Assembly (NCBI RefSeq): GCF_021261325.1
Contig: NZ_JAJSBI010000027.1
Span: 1 to 64,000 of the forward strand
Source: Streptomyces guryensis
Lineage (GTDB): Bacteria > Actinomycetota > Actinomycetes > Streptomycetales > Streptomycetaceae
Length of the DNA stretch: 64,000 nt
Direction of reading: 5' to 3'
The position numbers were made by a program, and so were the translations under genes. The notes beneath the pieces were generated by a model. That model saw only the letters and a list, made by a program, of their open reading frames with translations, was not told the origin of the DNA and did not search any database. Positions 1 through 7,450 of the stretch are shown in pieces. How positions within the stretch are numbered: the stretch's first letter is position 1; every line of letters starts with the position of its first letter.

Positions 1-2
1 GT

Positions 3-98
3 CTCAAGCGCCACCGGGCCGTCGCCACTCGTTACGACAAACTCGCCGTCCGCTTCGAAGCGACCGTGCTGGTCGCAGCCATTAACGAGTGGCTGTGA
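3..98 (+). pseudogene. IS5-family transposase, C-terminal end (cut by window edge)
   Basis: Only the last 31 codons lie in the window. They read in frame from position 3 to a TGA and end in AAINEWL, with RYDKLAVRFEATV before it. That is the usual C-terminus of the DDE transposases of IS5-group elements common in Streptomyces. The rest of the gene lies to the left, so whether the element is intact cannot be judged. The putative terminal repeat follows directly. Confidence 0.75.
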
Positions 99-104
99 CC
101 AGCA

Positions 105-122
105 CTTTCGCAACAGGCCCTA
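105..122 (+). mobile_element. Right terminal inverted repeat of the IS5-like element
   Basis: CTTTCGCAACAGGCCC directly follows the transposase stop. Its complement, GGGCCTGTTGCGAAAG, resembles the outer ends of IS5-group insertion sequences in actinomycetes. TA follows, a common target duplication for this group. The partner repeat is outside the window, so the boundary is inferred. Confidence 0.6.
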
Positions 123-123
123 G

Positions 124-282
124 AGGGGCCCGGAACTCGACCTCAGCTGCCTGCGTGCCGCTGTGGATGGCGACCAGGTACGCGTGGTCCCCCGCGAGGG
201 CGCGTCGCCCCGGGAGCGGTTTGCGGGCCGCCGGGCCCCGGGCGAAATTCGCGGGTTCAAACCCGCGGTTCGGCCGCCCTGA
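124..282 (+). pseudogene. 3' fragment of a gene adjoining the insertion sequence
   Basis: Directly after the IS end, one frame stays open for 52 codons to TGA at 280-282, with about 80 percent G or C at third positions. It reads PELDLSCLRAAVDGDQVRVV and then a basic, proline-ending tail. A TAG created at the IS junction precedes it and there is no start codon or ribosome site. It is probably the tail of a gene cut by the insertion. The family is not recognised, and chance coding bias cannot be excluded for so short a frame. Confidence 0.35.
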
Positions 283-300
283 CAGTCTCTCGCGGCTTCG

Positions 301-663
301 TCACGGCTTCTTCGCAAGCCACTCGGCGAGTACGGCGGCCTGGCTGTGATCCACGTCCTTGGTGGCGGTCAGGAGCGTGAGCCCGTCGTGGGCGGCGAGG
401 TCTTGCAGATGCTCGGCGGCCTGCCGGTGTCCGGCATCCTTCAGTTCGGACAGGTAGCGGCGACGGAACTCGGTGAAGCGGCTCGGCTCGTGGCCGTACC
501 AGCGGCGCAGTTCGGTCGAGGGGGCGACATCACGCAGCCACTCGTCCAGGTGTGCGTCCTCCTTACGCATGCCGCGTGGCCAGACGCGGTCGACAAGTAT
601 CCGCTTGCCGTCCGTGGGCGAGGTCTCTTCGTACACTCGGTGGTAGGTGATCTGCTTGGCCAT
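301..663 (-). CDS. DUF488 family protein
   Basis: This 120-residue protein has the hallmarks of the DUF488 family: an N-terminal ILVDRVWPRGMRKED segment, LRRWYGHEP in the middle and a C-terminal LLTATKDVDHSQAAVL segment. No biochemical role is established for the family. The start is the ATG of MAKQIT, preceded by GAAGGG at suitable spacing; the frame stays open far upstream but crosses the divergent glycosylase gene, so that extension is not used. It is transcribed away from the uracil-DNA glycosylase gene, with about 160 bases between them that could hold both promoters. Confidence 0.85.
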   Translation of the reverse strand: MAKQITYHRVYEETSPTDGKRILVDRVWPRGMRKEDAHLDEWLRDVAPSTELRRWYGHEPSRFTEFRRRYLSELKDAGHRQAAEHLQDLAAHDGLTLLTATKDVDHSQAAVLAEWLAKKP

Positions 664-820
664 GACGGCACCCTTCAGATCGATCGGCCGACCCGGCCCT
701 CCGAGATGGTGGGCGCCAGGTGCGCCCGCGCGGGGCCCTTCCGACCCGCTCATTTTATCGGCGATCGCCTTCGGCGGGACTCGCCCGGGCGAGCCGGCCG
801 GTGAGAGGAGGAGGCCGAGC

Positions 821-1603
821 ATGCGCGGCAGCCGTACGACACCGCAGGCCCACGACTTTCCCTCGGTGACGGCCCCCCGCCTGGGTTGCGTGCGTGAACT
901 GGACGAGGCCGTGGCCACCTGCCGGGCCTGCCCACGGTTGGTGGCCTGGCGTGAGGAGGCCGCACGCGTCAAGCGCAGGGCCTTCCGGGACTGGGAGTAC
1001 TGGGCCCGCCCGGTGCCCGGCTTCGGCCCGCCGGACGCACCACTGGCGATCATCGGACTGGCTCCGGCCGCGCACGGCGGCAATCGCACCGGACGCATCT
1101 TCACCGGTGACCCGTCCGGCGACGTGCTCTACGCCGCCCTGTACGACCTCGGCCTGGCCTCCCGGCCAGTGGCCGCGCACCGCGACGACGGGATGAAGCT
1201 GTACGGCGTGCGGATCACGGTGCCGGTGCATTGCGCACCGCCTGACAACCGCCCCACCACAGCCGAACGCGACACCTGCCGCCCCTGGCTCGCCCGGGAG
1301 CTGGAACTCCTGCGCCCGACCCTGCGCGCGATCGTGGTGCTCGGCGGCTTCGCCTGGCAGGCGCTGCTGCCGGCACTCACCGCCACCGGGTGGCGGGTGT
1401 CCCGCCCACGCCCAGCTTTCGGGCACGGCGCACGCGCGCAGCTCACCGATGCCCGAAGTGAACGGGTGTTGCACCTGATCGGCGGCTACCACCCGAGCCA
1501 GCGCAACGTGTCCACCCGCACACTGACCCCAGCGATGCTCCGCGACGTGCTGCACCGCGGTGCGGACATCGCCGGCGTGGCGGTCTGCCGCCCTCCCGCC
1601 TGA
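821..1603 (+). CDS. Family 5 uracil-DNA glycosylase (UdgB type)
   Basis: A 260-residue DNA repair enzyme predicted to remove uracil and other deaminated bases. Motif 1 is GLAPAAHGGNRTGR followed by FTGDPSGD, typical of UdgB, where Ala replaces the activating Asp of other uracil glycosylases. Motif 2 is GGYHPSQRN near the C-terminus. The N-terminal CRACPRL contributes cysteines of the expected 4Fe-4S cluster. The start is the ATG following the strong ribosome site GAGAGGAGGAGG at 803-814. It stands alone, divergent from the DUF488 gene. Confidence 0.92.
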   Translation: MRGSRTTPQAHDFPSVTAPRLGCVRELDEAVATCRACPRLVAWREEAARVKRRAFRDWEYWARPVPGFGPPDAPLAIIGLAPAAHGGNRTGRIFTGDPSGDVLYAALYDLGLASRPVAAHRDDGMKLYGVRITVPVHCAPPDNRPTTAERDTCRPWLARELELLRPTLRAIVVLGGFAWQALLPALTATGWRVSRPRPAFGHGARAQLTDARSERVLHLIGGYHPSQRNVSTRTLTPAMLRDVLHRGADIAGVAVCRPPA

Positions 1604-1649
1604 TGGGAGTCCTTGACCAGCTCTCCTGCGTGGGGACCGGCGACGCGCG

Positions 1650-2054
1650 TCACAGGCTCGGGGGCACCGACCCGTGAGCGGCGGCGAGGGCATGGGCGCG
1701 TTCGGTGTAGTCGCGGATGCGGATGACCTGGTCGTGGCACAGGTGAAAGACTCGGTAGTACAAAGCAGGCTGCTCGTCCGCGGTGCCGGCGATGCCGGGA
1801 GCGGTGATGCGCAGGGCCAGAACGATCACGGTGGGGAAGGTGAAGATCTCCTCAGCGTGCACACGCACGCCTTGGTCATGACGCTCCTGGTACCAACGGA
1901 GCACGCCGGTCCGGCCCTGGCGTGGGGGCTCGCCGGGGCCGGCACTGACCCACAGCACCTGGGGGTGGAGCAGCGCCTCCAGAAGCCGTGGGTCGGCGGT
2001 GTGCAGGGCGTCGCGCAGGTCGGCGGCGATGGAGCGAAGGGAACGAGATGACAT
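1650..2054 (-). CDS. SnoaL/NTF2-like protein
   Basis: This 134-residue protein has the layout of NTF2-like (SnoaL or DUF4440) folds: an N-terminal helix with LRDALHTADPRLLEALLHP, then strands around VLWVS, YQERHDQGVRVHAEEIFTF and YYRVFHLCHDQVIRIRDY. The ligand or reaction is unknown. The ATG is chosen because GAGGAG lies seven bases before it. The frame is open through this ATG into the chloride-channel gene upstream with no stop, so a read-through fusion is possible. Confidence 0.65.
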   Translation of the reverse strand: MSSRSLRSIAADLRDALHTADPRLLEALLHPQVLWVSAGPGEPPRQGRTGVLRWYQERHDQGVRVHAEEIFTFPTVIVLALRITAPGIAGTADEQPALYYRVFHLCHDQVIRIRDYTERAHALAAAHGSVPPSL

Positions 2055-3317
2055 GCGTGTCTCCTCGGCACTGACAGGGATGGGCTCGTGTAACGGGTGA
2101 AGCCGCCAGAGCCGGCGGGCGTCGGCCCCGCCTGTTCGGTCGGGTGAGGCCGCACGGTCGGCCTGCTCCCTGCACACGGGCACTCTGGGCTCCGGGCCTG
2201 GTGTGAGCAGGATGCGCTGACGGTGGTGTTCCTCGGTCAGATCGTGCAGTCGGGCGTGGAGCAGGTCCGGCAGGGTGATGATCCCCACCACACAGCAGTC
2301 CTCGTCCAGGACCGGCGCACTGGTCTCGGCGTGCTCCGCGAACAGGTAGGCCACCTGACGAAGCGTGTCGTGAGGGCACACGGGTGCCGGAGCCGGGCGG
2401 GCTATCTCGCCCACTGCGAGTTTTTCCCGCGTTGCGGCGACATGCTCTCTCAGGTCGCGGTCGGAGACGACGCCCACCCACCCCTCGTCGCCGACGACCG
2501 GGTGGAGGGGCTCATGCCGTCCCGTCGGGAGGGAGCCCAGCCGGACCAGGAGGCTCTCGTCGACCAGGTCGTCCTTCGAGAGCACCATCGGGGCGGGGCG
2601 CATGACCTCGCGGGCGAAGAAGGTCTCCAGGGGATCGGTGGAGTACTCGCGGGTCAGGTGCAGGCCGCGGCGAGCGATCTTCTCGGTGAGCACGGAACGC
2701 TTCAGAACCAGGGCGGACAGGGCGTAGGCGGCGGTGGAGGAGACCAGCAGGGGCAGCAACGCGCCCCAGGCGTGGGTGAGTTCGAGGGCGAACACCACGC
2801 CGGTCAGAGGGGAGCGCATGACGCCACCGACCACCGCGGCGAGCCCGCACATGGCCCAGAAACCGGGCACGACGTCAGGGAACAGCATGACTTCCCGGGC
2901 GCCGAGCGCCCCACCGACCATGAACACGGGAGCGAGGACGCCCCCGGAGGTGCCCGAGCCGAGTGACAGAGACCAGATCAGGGTCTTGACGACGAGTATC
3001 CCGATGATCAGCGACAGGGTGGTGCGGCGGGTGAGCAGCTGGTCGATGACGTCGTAGCCGACGCCCAGCGCACGGGGTTCGACGAGGCCGCCGAGGCCGA
3101 TGACCACGCCGCCGATCGCGGGCCACCACATCCAGTGGAAGGGCAGCTTCGCGAAGCCGTCCTCGGCCCGGTAGACCAGCCAGGTCGCGGCGACCGCGAG
3201 GGCCCCGCCGGTCAGTCCGGTGACCACGGCGAGTGCCTCCGTGCCCGTGGTGAGGTGCAGGCCGGTGACGGGGACGGGGAAGACGGGGGCGGTGCCGAGC
3301 AGGAAGCCGCGGCACAC
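2055..3317 (-). pseudogene. Truncated ClC chloride channel with CBS domains
   Basis: The frame begins inside the transmembrane part of a ClC-family chloride channel or exchanger. The selectivity segment GTSGGVLAPVFMVGGALG and the MRSPLTGVVFALELT helix are present, followed by a cytoplasmic CBS pair (FAREVMRPAPMVL ... GVVSDRD ... VVGIITLPDLL). The N-terminal half carrying the GSGIP and GREGP chloride-binding motifs is missing. An in-frame TGA sits one codon upstream of the GTG at 3317 and unrelated DNA follows. At the 3' end there is no stop before the SnoaL gene. Probably a deletion relic, unlikely to work as a channel. Confidence 0.75.
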
Positions 3318-3773
3318 GGGTCACGGTGCTCCGCATGGGCGCAAGTATTGCATAAGGCAAGACTTGCGCTTGCGTAGAGTTGCGGGCCCGGTGGGCCCAC
3401 GCGCAGCCGACTTGCCGCGAGGCCAGGCCCTGTACCGACCCCCCTGCCGGCGTCACTCGCGGGCGGGCGCAGGAGAACTCCAGCGACATCACGGCATCGA
3501 CCATGCCGCCCCGCAGCCTCGACGCTGCTTCCTGCGCCTGCATCATTGCCCAATGCAATAGTGCGATGGAAGAGGCGGCTCCGGAGGGGTGGTCGGAGCC
3601 GCACGGGAAGAGGCCCGCCCGTGGAACGGGCACCCGCAGACATCACCCCGATGACCGGCGTCGCCACCGCCGCGCGCCCGGTCCCTCAGGTCATCGTGAC
3701 CCGGCCGTCAGCGCCGGACATGGGACCGCGTGAACCGATAGGGGAGTTTCAGGGGATTGAGAGGAAGCGAGTC
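3318..3773. other. Gene-poor junction with TTGCA-rich short repeats
   Basis: This stretch replaces the lost 5' half of the channel gene. It holds a cluster of GCAAGTATTGCA, GGCAAGACTTGCGCTTGCG and, further on, CATTGCCCAATGCAATAG motifs at about 3338-3375 and 3542-3560. They resemble the AT-containing TGCAATTGCA sites seen at 37.3 kb. Frames on the minus strand are open but show no recognisable protein. A GAGGAAG ribosome site for the next gene ends the stretch. Confidence 0.4.
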
Positions 3774-4226
3774 ATGTCTGACCTCTCCCACGCTCGGCCC
3801 GACATCGCCGGCCACCCCGACGTGGCCGAGATGCGGGAACGCTATGCCCGCATGGCGGGCGCCCGTCAGGCCGTCGCCCTCGACGGGCTGATCCTGCTGA
3901 CCGGGCTGTACACGGCGATCTCGCCGTGGGTGGTGCACTTCCACGCGCTGCCCGACATCACCGTGAACAACCTCATCGTCGGCATCACCATCGCCGTGAT
4001 CGGCCTGGGCATGACGCTGGCGGGCGAGAAGCTGCTCCGGCTGAGCTGGACCGTCGCCGCCATGGGTGTGTGGCTGATCATCTCGCCGTGGGTGGTGACC
4101 GCCGGACACGGCGCCCCGGCGGGGGTCATCTGGAACAACTGCTGGATCGGGGGCGTTGCGTGCGCCCTCGGACTGGCCGCCATGGCCATGATGAGGACGG
4201 CCGGTCGCCCCACCGCCACGAAGTAG
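3774..4226 (+). CDS. SPW repeat membrane protein
   Basis: A 150-residue integral membrane protein with two SPW repeats. LTGLYTAISPWVVHFHA and MGVWLIISPWVVTAG each carry the family's Ser-Pro-Trp signature within a hydrophobic hairpin, giving about four membrane segments. The function of SPW proteins is not established. The N-terminal 40 residues are hydrophilic (HPDVAEMRERYARMAGARQ). The ATG is chosen over upstream codons because GAGGAAG lies just before it. Confidence 0.85.
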   Translation: MSDLSHARPDIAGHPDVAEMRERYARMAGARQAVALDGLILLTGLYTAISPWVVHFHALPDITVNNLIVGITIAVIGLGMTLAGEKLLRLSWTVAAMGVWLIISPWVVTAGHGAPAGVIWNNCWIGGVACALGLAAMAMMRTAGRPTATK

Positions 4227-4308
4227 TGCCCCATCGGCGCGGCGCAGGCTTTGCGTCACCAGGGTCCCGCCGCGCCCCCGGCACGCGAATCGCCTCTGCG
4301 AGGTTCGC

Positions 4309-4638
4309 ATGAGCCTCTCCCAGCATGACCAGCGCATCCTCGCCGACATCGAGCAGCACCTGACCGAGCAGGATCCTCAACTCGCACGGATGCTGAGCTC
4401 GTTGGGCAAGGTCGCACCCATGCGCACCCTCCTCCCGCGCATGCTCAGGCGCTGCCACACGGTTCCGCGGACCACCGCGGCGTTTCTGTGTCTCACCGCA
4501 CTGCTCCTCGTTGTGGGCATCGCCGTTCGCAGTCCGGCCGTCTTCGTCACGGCGATGGCGATGGCCTGCGTCTCGCCACTGCCGAAGCTGGGCGGATTCT
4601 GCCGATGGCCTCTCCGCAGCCGCCGCACGGACCGCTGA
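4309..4638 (+). CDS. DUF3040 membrane protein
   Basis: This 109-residue protein opens with MSLSQHDQRILADIEQHL and DPQLARML, the conserved start of the actinobacterial DUF3040 family, which has a cytoplasmic helix followed by two membrane helices. Here one clear hydrophobic stretch (TAAFLCLTALLLVVGIAV) and a weaker second one (PAVFVTAMAMACVSPL) follow. The tail is basic. No function is known. It lies 82 bases after the SPW gene. The excisionase-like frame on the other strand runs antisense through it. Confidence 0.75.
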   Translation: MSLSQHDQRILADIEQHLTEQDPQLARMLSSLGKVAPMRTLLPRMLRRCHTVPRTTAAFLCLTALLLVVGIAVRSPAVFVTAMAMACVSPLPKLGGFCRWPLRSRRTDR

Positions 4639-4895
4639 CCTCGGCCCCACTTGAGGACGTCGGTCTTCTTGTAGAGAATCTTGGCATTCCTGCCACGGCC
4701 CAGCTTGTAACCCTTCAGCCCAAGCTTCGACGCCTCTTTGTAGACCCAGCTGGTGGACATGCTGAGCCGCCTTGCAACCTCGGACGTGTCAATGAGGACA
4801 GGATCCACTCGGCGGCGATCGGCCGACGGAATGGATCGGAGGGAGACTTCGTCGGCAGTGCTGGGTGGCTTCAAGATCGGCTTGCTCCTTGCCAT
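4377..4895 (-). pseudogene. Excisionase-like HTH protein, probably 3'-eroded
   Basis: The recognisable part, about 4640-4810, reads VLIDTSEVARRLSMSTSWVY, then KEASKLGLKGYKLGRGRNAK and ILYKKTDVLKW. This is a helix-turn-helix domain of the excisionase/MerR-like type found beside integrases of actinomycete elements. Past KTDVLKW the frame continues without a stop, antisense through the DUF3040 gene, so the natural 3' end seems lost. The chosen ATG has no clear ribosome site; a TTG at 4997 is an alternative. No integrase is seen nearby, so it is probably an orphan relic. Confidence 0.5.
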
Positions 4896-4996
4896 CGGCC
4901 GGAAGGTCAATTGGGACTTCGGCTCGACATTGGTTTCTTGCGGGTGGGTGGCCCCCGTCGCGTGCCACCGCCAAGCGTCACTGCGAGGGCGAAACA

Positions 4997-5188
4997 ATGA
5001 TCAGAGGAAAGCCCGTTTGGCTAACCGGCGGTGTGCGGCTATGTTGCGCGCCGCCGGATCGGATGCCCGATGTTGTTCGACCTGATGGTCGGGTGGTCGA
5101 GTCCTGCTGTGGTGAGCGTCACGAGAGTCTTCGGGAGCCGTTGCGTACGCTGATCGCGGCCGTTCGTGAGGGGCACCCCGGGGCGTGA
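4997..5188 (+). CDS. Possible small protein, unrecognised
   Basis: A 63-codon frame starts with ATG and ends in EPLRTLIAAVREGHPGA. It contains three Cys in short pairs (RLCCAPP, ESCCGE). Its third-position GC content is lower than that of neighbouring genes and no ribosome site is evident. It sits between the excisionase relic and panD, in DNA that looks acquired. It could be a fragment or a chance frame. Confidence 0.25.
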   Translation: MIRGKPVWLTGGVRLCCAPPDRMPDVVRPDGRVVESCCGERHESLREPLRTLIAAVREGHPGA

Positions 5189-5368
5189 AGGCGACCCCGA
5201 GTGCCTTTCCCGGCACCTGATACACCGTCAGGAAAGTCAGCATTCGGTCAGTGTGAGTCCTGAAAAACCTGGGGAGAGCTGCCCGAACATGCGACTCGTT
5301 GTAGGGTGTGGGAACAGCCCTTGACCTGCAAAAACGCAGGCAGGGAGCCTACTCGTGGGAGTGCCCCG

Positions 5369-5788
5369 ATGTTGCGTACCATGTTCAAGTCCAAGATCCA
5401 CCGCGCCACCGTCACCCAGGCCGACCTGCACTACGTGGGATCGGTGACGATCGACGCCGACCTCCTCGACGCCGCCGACCTGCTGCCCGGCGAGCTCGTG
5501 CACATCGTCGACATCACCAACGGTGCGCGGCTGGAGACGTACGTCATCGAGGGCGAGCGCGGCTCCGGCGTCATCGGTATCAACGGGGCCGCCGCCCATC
5601 TCGTCCACCCCGGCGACCTGGTGATCATCATCAGCTACGCTCAGGTGACCGACGCCGAGGCGCGGGCGCTCGAACCCCGCGTCGTGCATGTGGACCGCGA
5701 CAACCGCATCGTGGCCCTGGGCGCAGACCCGTCCGAGCCGGTACCGGGCTCGGACCAGGAGCGCAGCCCGCAGGCCGTACCGGCCTGA
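5369..5788 (+). CDS. panD: Aspartate 1-decarboxylase
   Basis: Makes beta-alanine from L-aspartate for pantothenate and coenzyme A. The 139-residue proenzyme has the conserved opening MLRTMFKSKIHRATVTQADL and the self-cleavage site HYVGS, in which Gly24-Ser25 is split to give the catalytic pyruvoyl group. NGARLETYVIEGERGSG and GINGAAAHLVHPGDLVII follow as expected. A hydrophilic tail rich in Glu, Pro and Ser extends past the usual core. A GNAT gene follows after 45 bases and is probably co-transcribed. Confidence 0.96.
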   Translation: MLRTMFKSKIHRATVTQADLHYVGSVTIDADLLDAADLLPGELVHIVDITNGARLETYVIEGERGSGVIGINGAAAHLVHPGDLVIIISYAQVTDAEARALEPRVVHVDRDNRIVALGADPSEPVPGSDQERSPQAVPA

Positions 5789-5833
5789 TCGCCGACCTCC
5801 CCGACCTTCGGACTCCGGACCAGGAGCGTGCCC

Positions 5834-6187
5834 ATGAGCGACATCGAGATCCGCGACGACCGGGCGGCGGGCCGCCTGGAGGCGATCGGCGACGGTACGG
5901 ACGGTGAAGTCGTCGGCCACATCGAGTACTTCGTCCTTGAATCTCCCGGGCGCGCCCTGGTCCCGGTCCACACGATCGTGGAGCCGGCCCACGAGGGGAA
6001 GGGCATCGCGGGCGCGCTGGCCCGGGAGCTGTACGTCATCGCCGAGCGCGAGGGAGTCGTCGTCGCGCCCTTGTGCCCCTACGTCACCAAGTGGGCCGCG
6101 CGTCACCCCGAGGAGGCGCCGGCCGCCGACCCCGAGCTGTTGCGGGCGGCCAAGGAGTGGCTGGTGGCGCACCCGGGACGGTTCTGA
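5834..6187 (+). CDS. Small GNAT-type N-acetyltransferase
   Basis: A 117-residue protein of the short GNAT family typified by YjdJ. The core VVGHIEYFVLE, HTIVEPAHEGKGIAGALARE and PLCPYVTKWAARHPE match that group, with HEGKGIAGALA forming the acetyl-CoA pyrophosphate loop. The substrate is unknown. The ATG is supported by GGAG seven bases upstream; a GTG two codons earlier is less likely. It follows panD. In enterobacteria a different GNAT protein, PanM/PanZ, drives PanD maturation, which makes the pairing notable but proves nothing here. Confidence 0.85.
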   Translation: MSDIEIRDDRAAGRLEAIGDGTDGEVVGHIEYFVLESPGRALVPVHTIVEPAHEGKGIAGALARELYVIAEREGVVVAPLCPYVTKWAARHPEEAPAADPELLRAAKEWLVAHPGRF

Positions 6188-6246
6188 GGCCGCCCGGCAG
6201 TTCCGTGACCCATGACGACCCTGGGAGAAAGGCACCCCCACCCGCG

Positions 6247-6885
6247 ATGCTCGCCCTCCTGCACACATCGCCCGCACACGTCCCCGTCTTCGACGTACTG
6301 CGCGACGAGTACCACCCAGGCCTGGAACTGCGGCACTTCGTCGACGAGGAGCTGCTGGCCCGGGCCCGCCGCGAGGGGCCCGAGGCGGTGGCGGACGAGG
6401 TGCGGGCCGCGCTGGACAAGGCGGTCGACGAGGGCGCGCGGGCCGTCCTGTGCACCTGCTCGACCATCGGCGGTGTCGCGGAGGCGGCCGCCGCCGGGAC
6501 GGGTGTGCCGGTGCTGCGCAGCGACCGTCCGATGGCAGCCGCCGCGGTGGCCGCCGGTTCGCGGATCGTCGTGCTCGCCAGCGTGGAGAGCACGTTCGGG
6601 CCGACGGTGTCCCTGATCGAGGAGGAGGCCCGTCGCGCCGGTCCCTCCGTCGAGGTGCGCACCGGGCTCGTCGAGGGGGCCTGGGACCGCTTCGCGGCGG
6701 GTGACGGCGAGGGCTGCGCACGTCTCGTGGCGGCCGCGGCCGACGCGGTCACCGACGCCGACGCGATCGTCCTCGCCCAGGGGTCCATGGCCCCGGCCCA
6801 ACAGCTGACGACCACGGCGGTCCCGGTGTTCTCCAGCCCGCGTCCCGGTCTCGCGGCGGGCGCGGAGGCGGTGCGCGGGCGGTAG
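6247..6885 (+). CDS. Asp/Glu racemase superfamily protein
   Basis: This 212-residue protein has the two half-domains of the aspartate/glutamate/hydantoin racemase fold. The first cysteine motif is VLCTCSTIGG. Where the second catalytic Cys is expected the sequence reads IVLAQGSMAPA, so it lacks that Cys and racemase activity is doubtful. It may be an arylmalonate-decarboxylase-like or other one-cysteine member. The ATG has a GGAGAAAGG about 15 bases upstream; a GTG near 6205 is an alternative start. It follows the panD and GNAT genes in the same direction. Confidence 0.75.
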   Translation: MLALLHTSPAHVPVFDVLRDEYHPGLELRHFVDEELLARARREGPEAVADEVRAALDKAVDEGARAVLCTCSTIGGVAEAAAAGTGVPVLRSDRPMAAAAVAAGSRIVVLASVESTFGPTVSLIEEEARRAGPSVEVRTGLVEGAWDRFAAGDGEGCARLVAAAADAVTDADAIVLAQGSMAPAQQLTTTAVPVFSSPRPGLAAGAEAVRGR

Positions 6886-6994
6886 GCCCACCTGGACGGC
6901 GTGTCGTCCTACGGGCGGGTGAGTGCGCAGGCGGCTGTCGGGTACGCGGGGGAGTAGTCCAGAGCCGACGTCGACCGACTGGCCGGAGGACACC

Positions 6995-7297
6995 ATGACC
7001 AGCCCGCACCCCGACCCCGTACCGCCGGGTCCCCCACCCGGCCCGGGCCCCCAGCCGCCGGACCCTTACCCCTCGCCGGTCCCCAACCCCCAACCACCGC
7101 CCGGCCCGGAGCCCACGCCACCCGCACCGCCCGGCCCGGAACCCACGCCACCCGCACCGCCCGGCCCGGAGCCCACCCCGCCCGCACCGCCGGACCCGAC
7201 ACCGGGCCCCCGCCCGACTCCGGAACCGTCCCCGTCGCCGATCCCGCCGGGGCCGGAACCGGTGCCGAACCCGGAGCCGGGGCCCCCGCTGACGTGA
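6995..7297 (+). CDS. Proline-rich repeat protein
   Basis: A short reading frame of 100 codons with a good ribosome site, GGAGG, seven bases before the ATG. After MTSPHPDPVPPGPP the protein is nearly all Pro, Gly, Glu, Thr and Ala, with three tandem PPGPEPTPPA repeats. There is no signal peptide, membrane segment or charged basic stretch. Such sequence would be an extended, polyproline-II-like chain. No family assignment is possible. Confidence 0.55.
   Translation: MTSPHPDPVPPGPPPGPGPQPPDPYPSPVPNPQPPPGPEPTPPAPPGPEPTPPAPPGPEPTPPAPPDPTPGPRPTPEPSPSPIPPGPEPVPNPEPGPPLT
7101..7190 (+). repeat. Three 30-bp tandem repeats in the proline-rich gene
   Basis: The unit CCGGCCCGGAGCCCACGCCA plus CCCGCACCGC occurs three times without gaps, at 7101-7130, 7131-7160 and 7161-7190, with two changes (a synonymous G/A in the second copy and ACGCCA to ACCCCG in the third). 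Being a multiple of three, copy-number change would lengthen or shorten the protein without shifting the frame. Confidence 0.9.
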
Positions 7298-7396
7298 ACC
7301 GCTCATCGGCGTACGGCTGAAGCGGCTTCACCGCCTCGGACACCTCCGCCTGCACTTCTCGACTCCGGCGATGGGCGGGCGGGGCGGACAAAGACG

Positions 7397-7421
7397 GCGG
7401 ACGGCCACTCGGGCCGCCCGC
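7397..7421 (-). terminator. Probable terminator hairpin downstream of gnd
   Basis: GCGGACGGCC, a five-base loop and GGCCGCCCGC form a ten-pair stem with one mismatch. It lies about 30 bases beyond the gnd stop on the side to which gnd is transcribed. No U run follows, as is common in Streptomyces terminators. Confidence 0.45.
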
Positions 7422-7450
7422 CGCCTCGTAGACCTACCCGCTACTGCCCG

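Noticed and set aside
250..268. CGCGGGTTCAAACCCGCG looks like a tRNA T-arm.
   Set aside because: The loop has six rather than seven bases and no acceptor, D or anticodon arm can be built upstream; it also lies within the coding-biased fragment.
5001..5243. An 80-codon minus-strand frame before panD.
   Set aside because: No ribosome site, no recognisable protein, and codon bias no better than chance.
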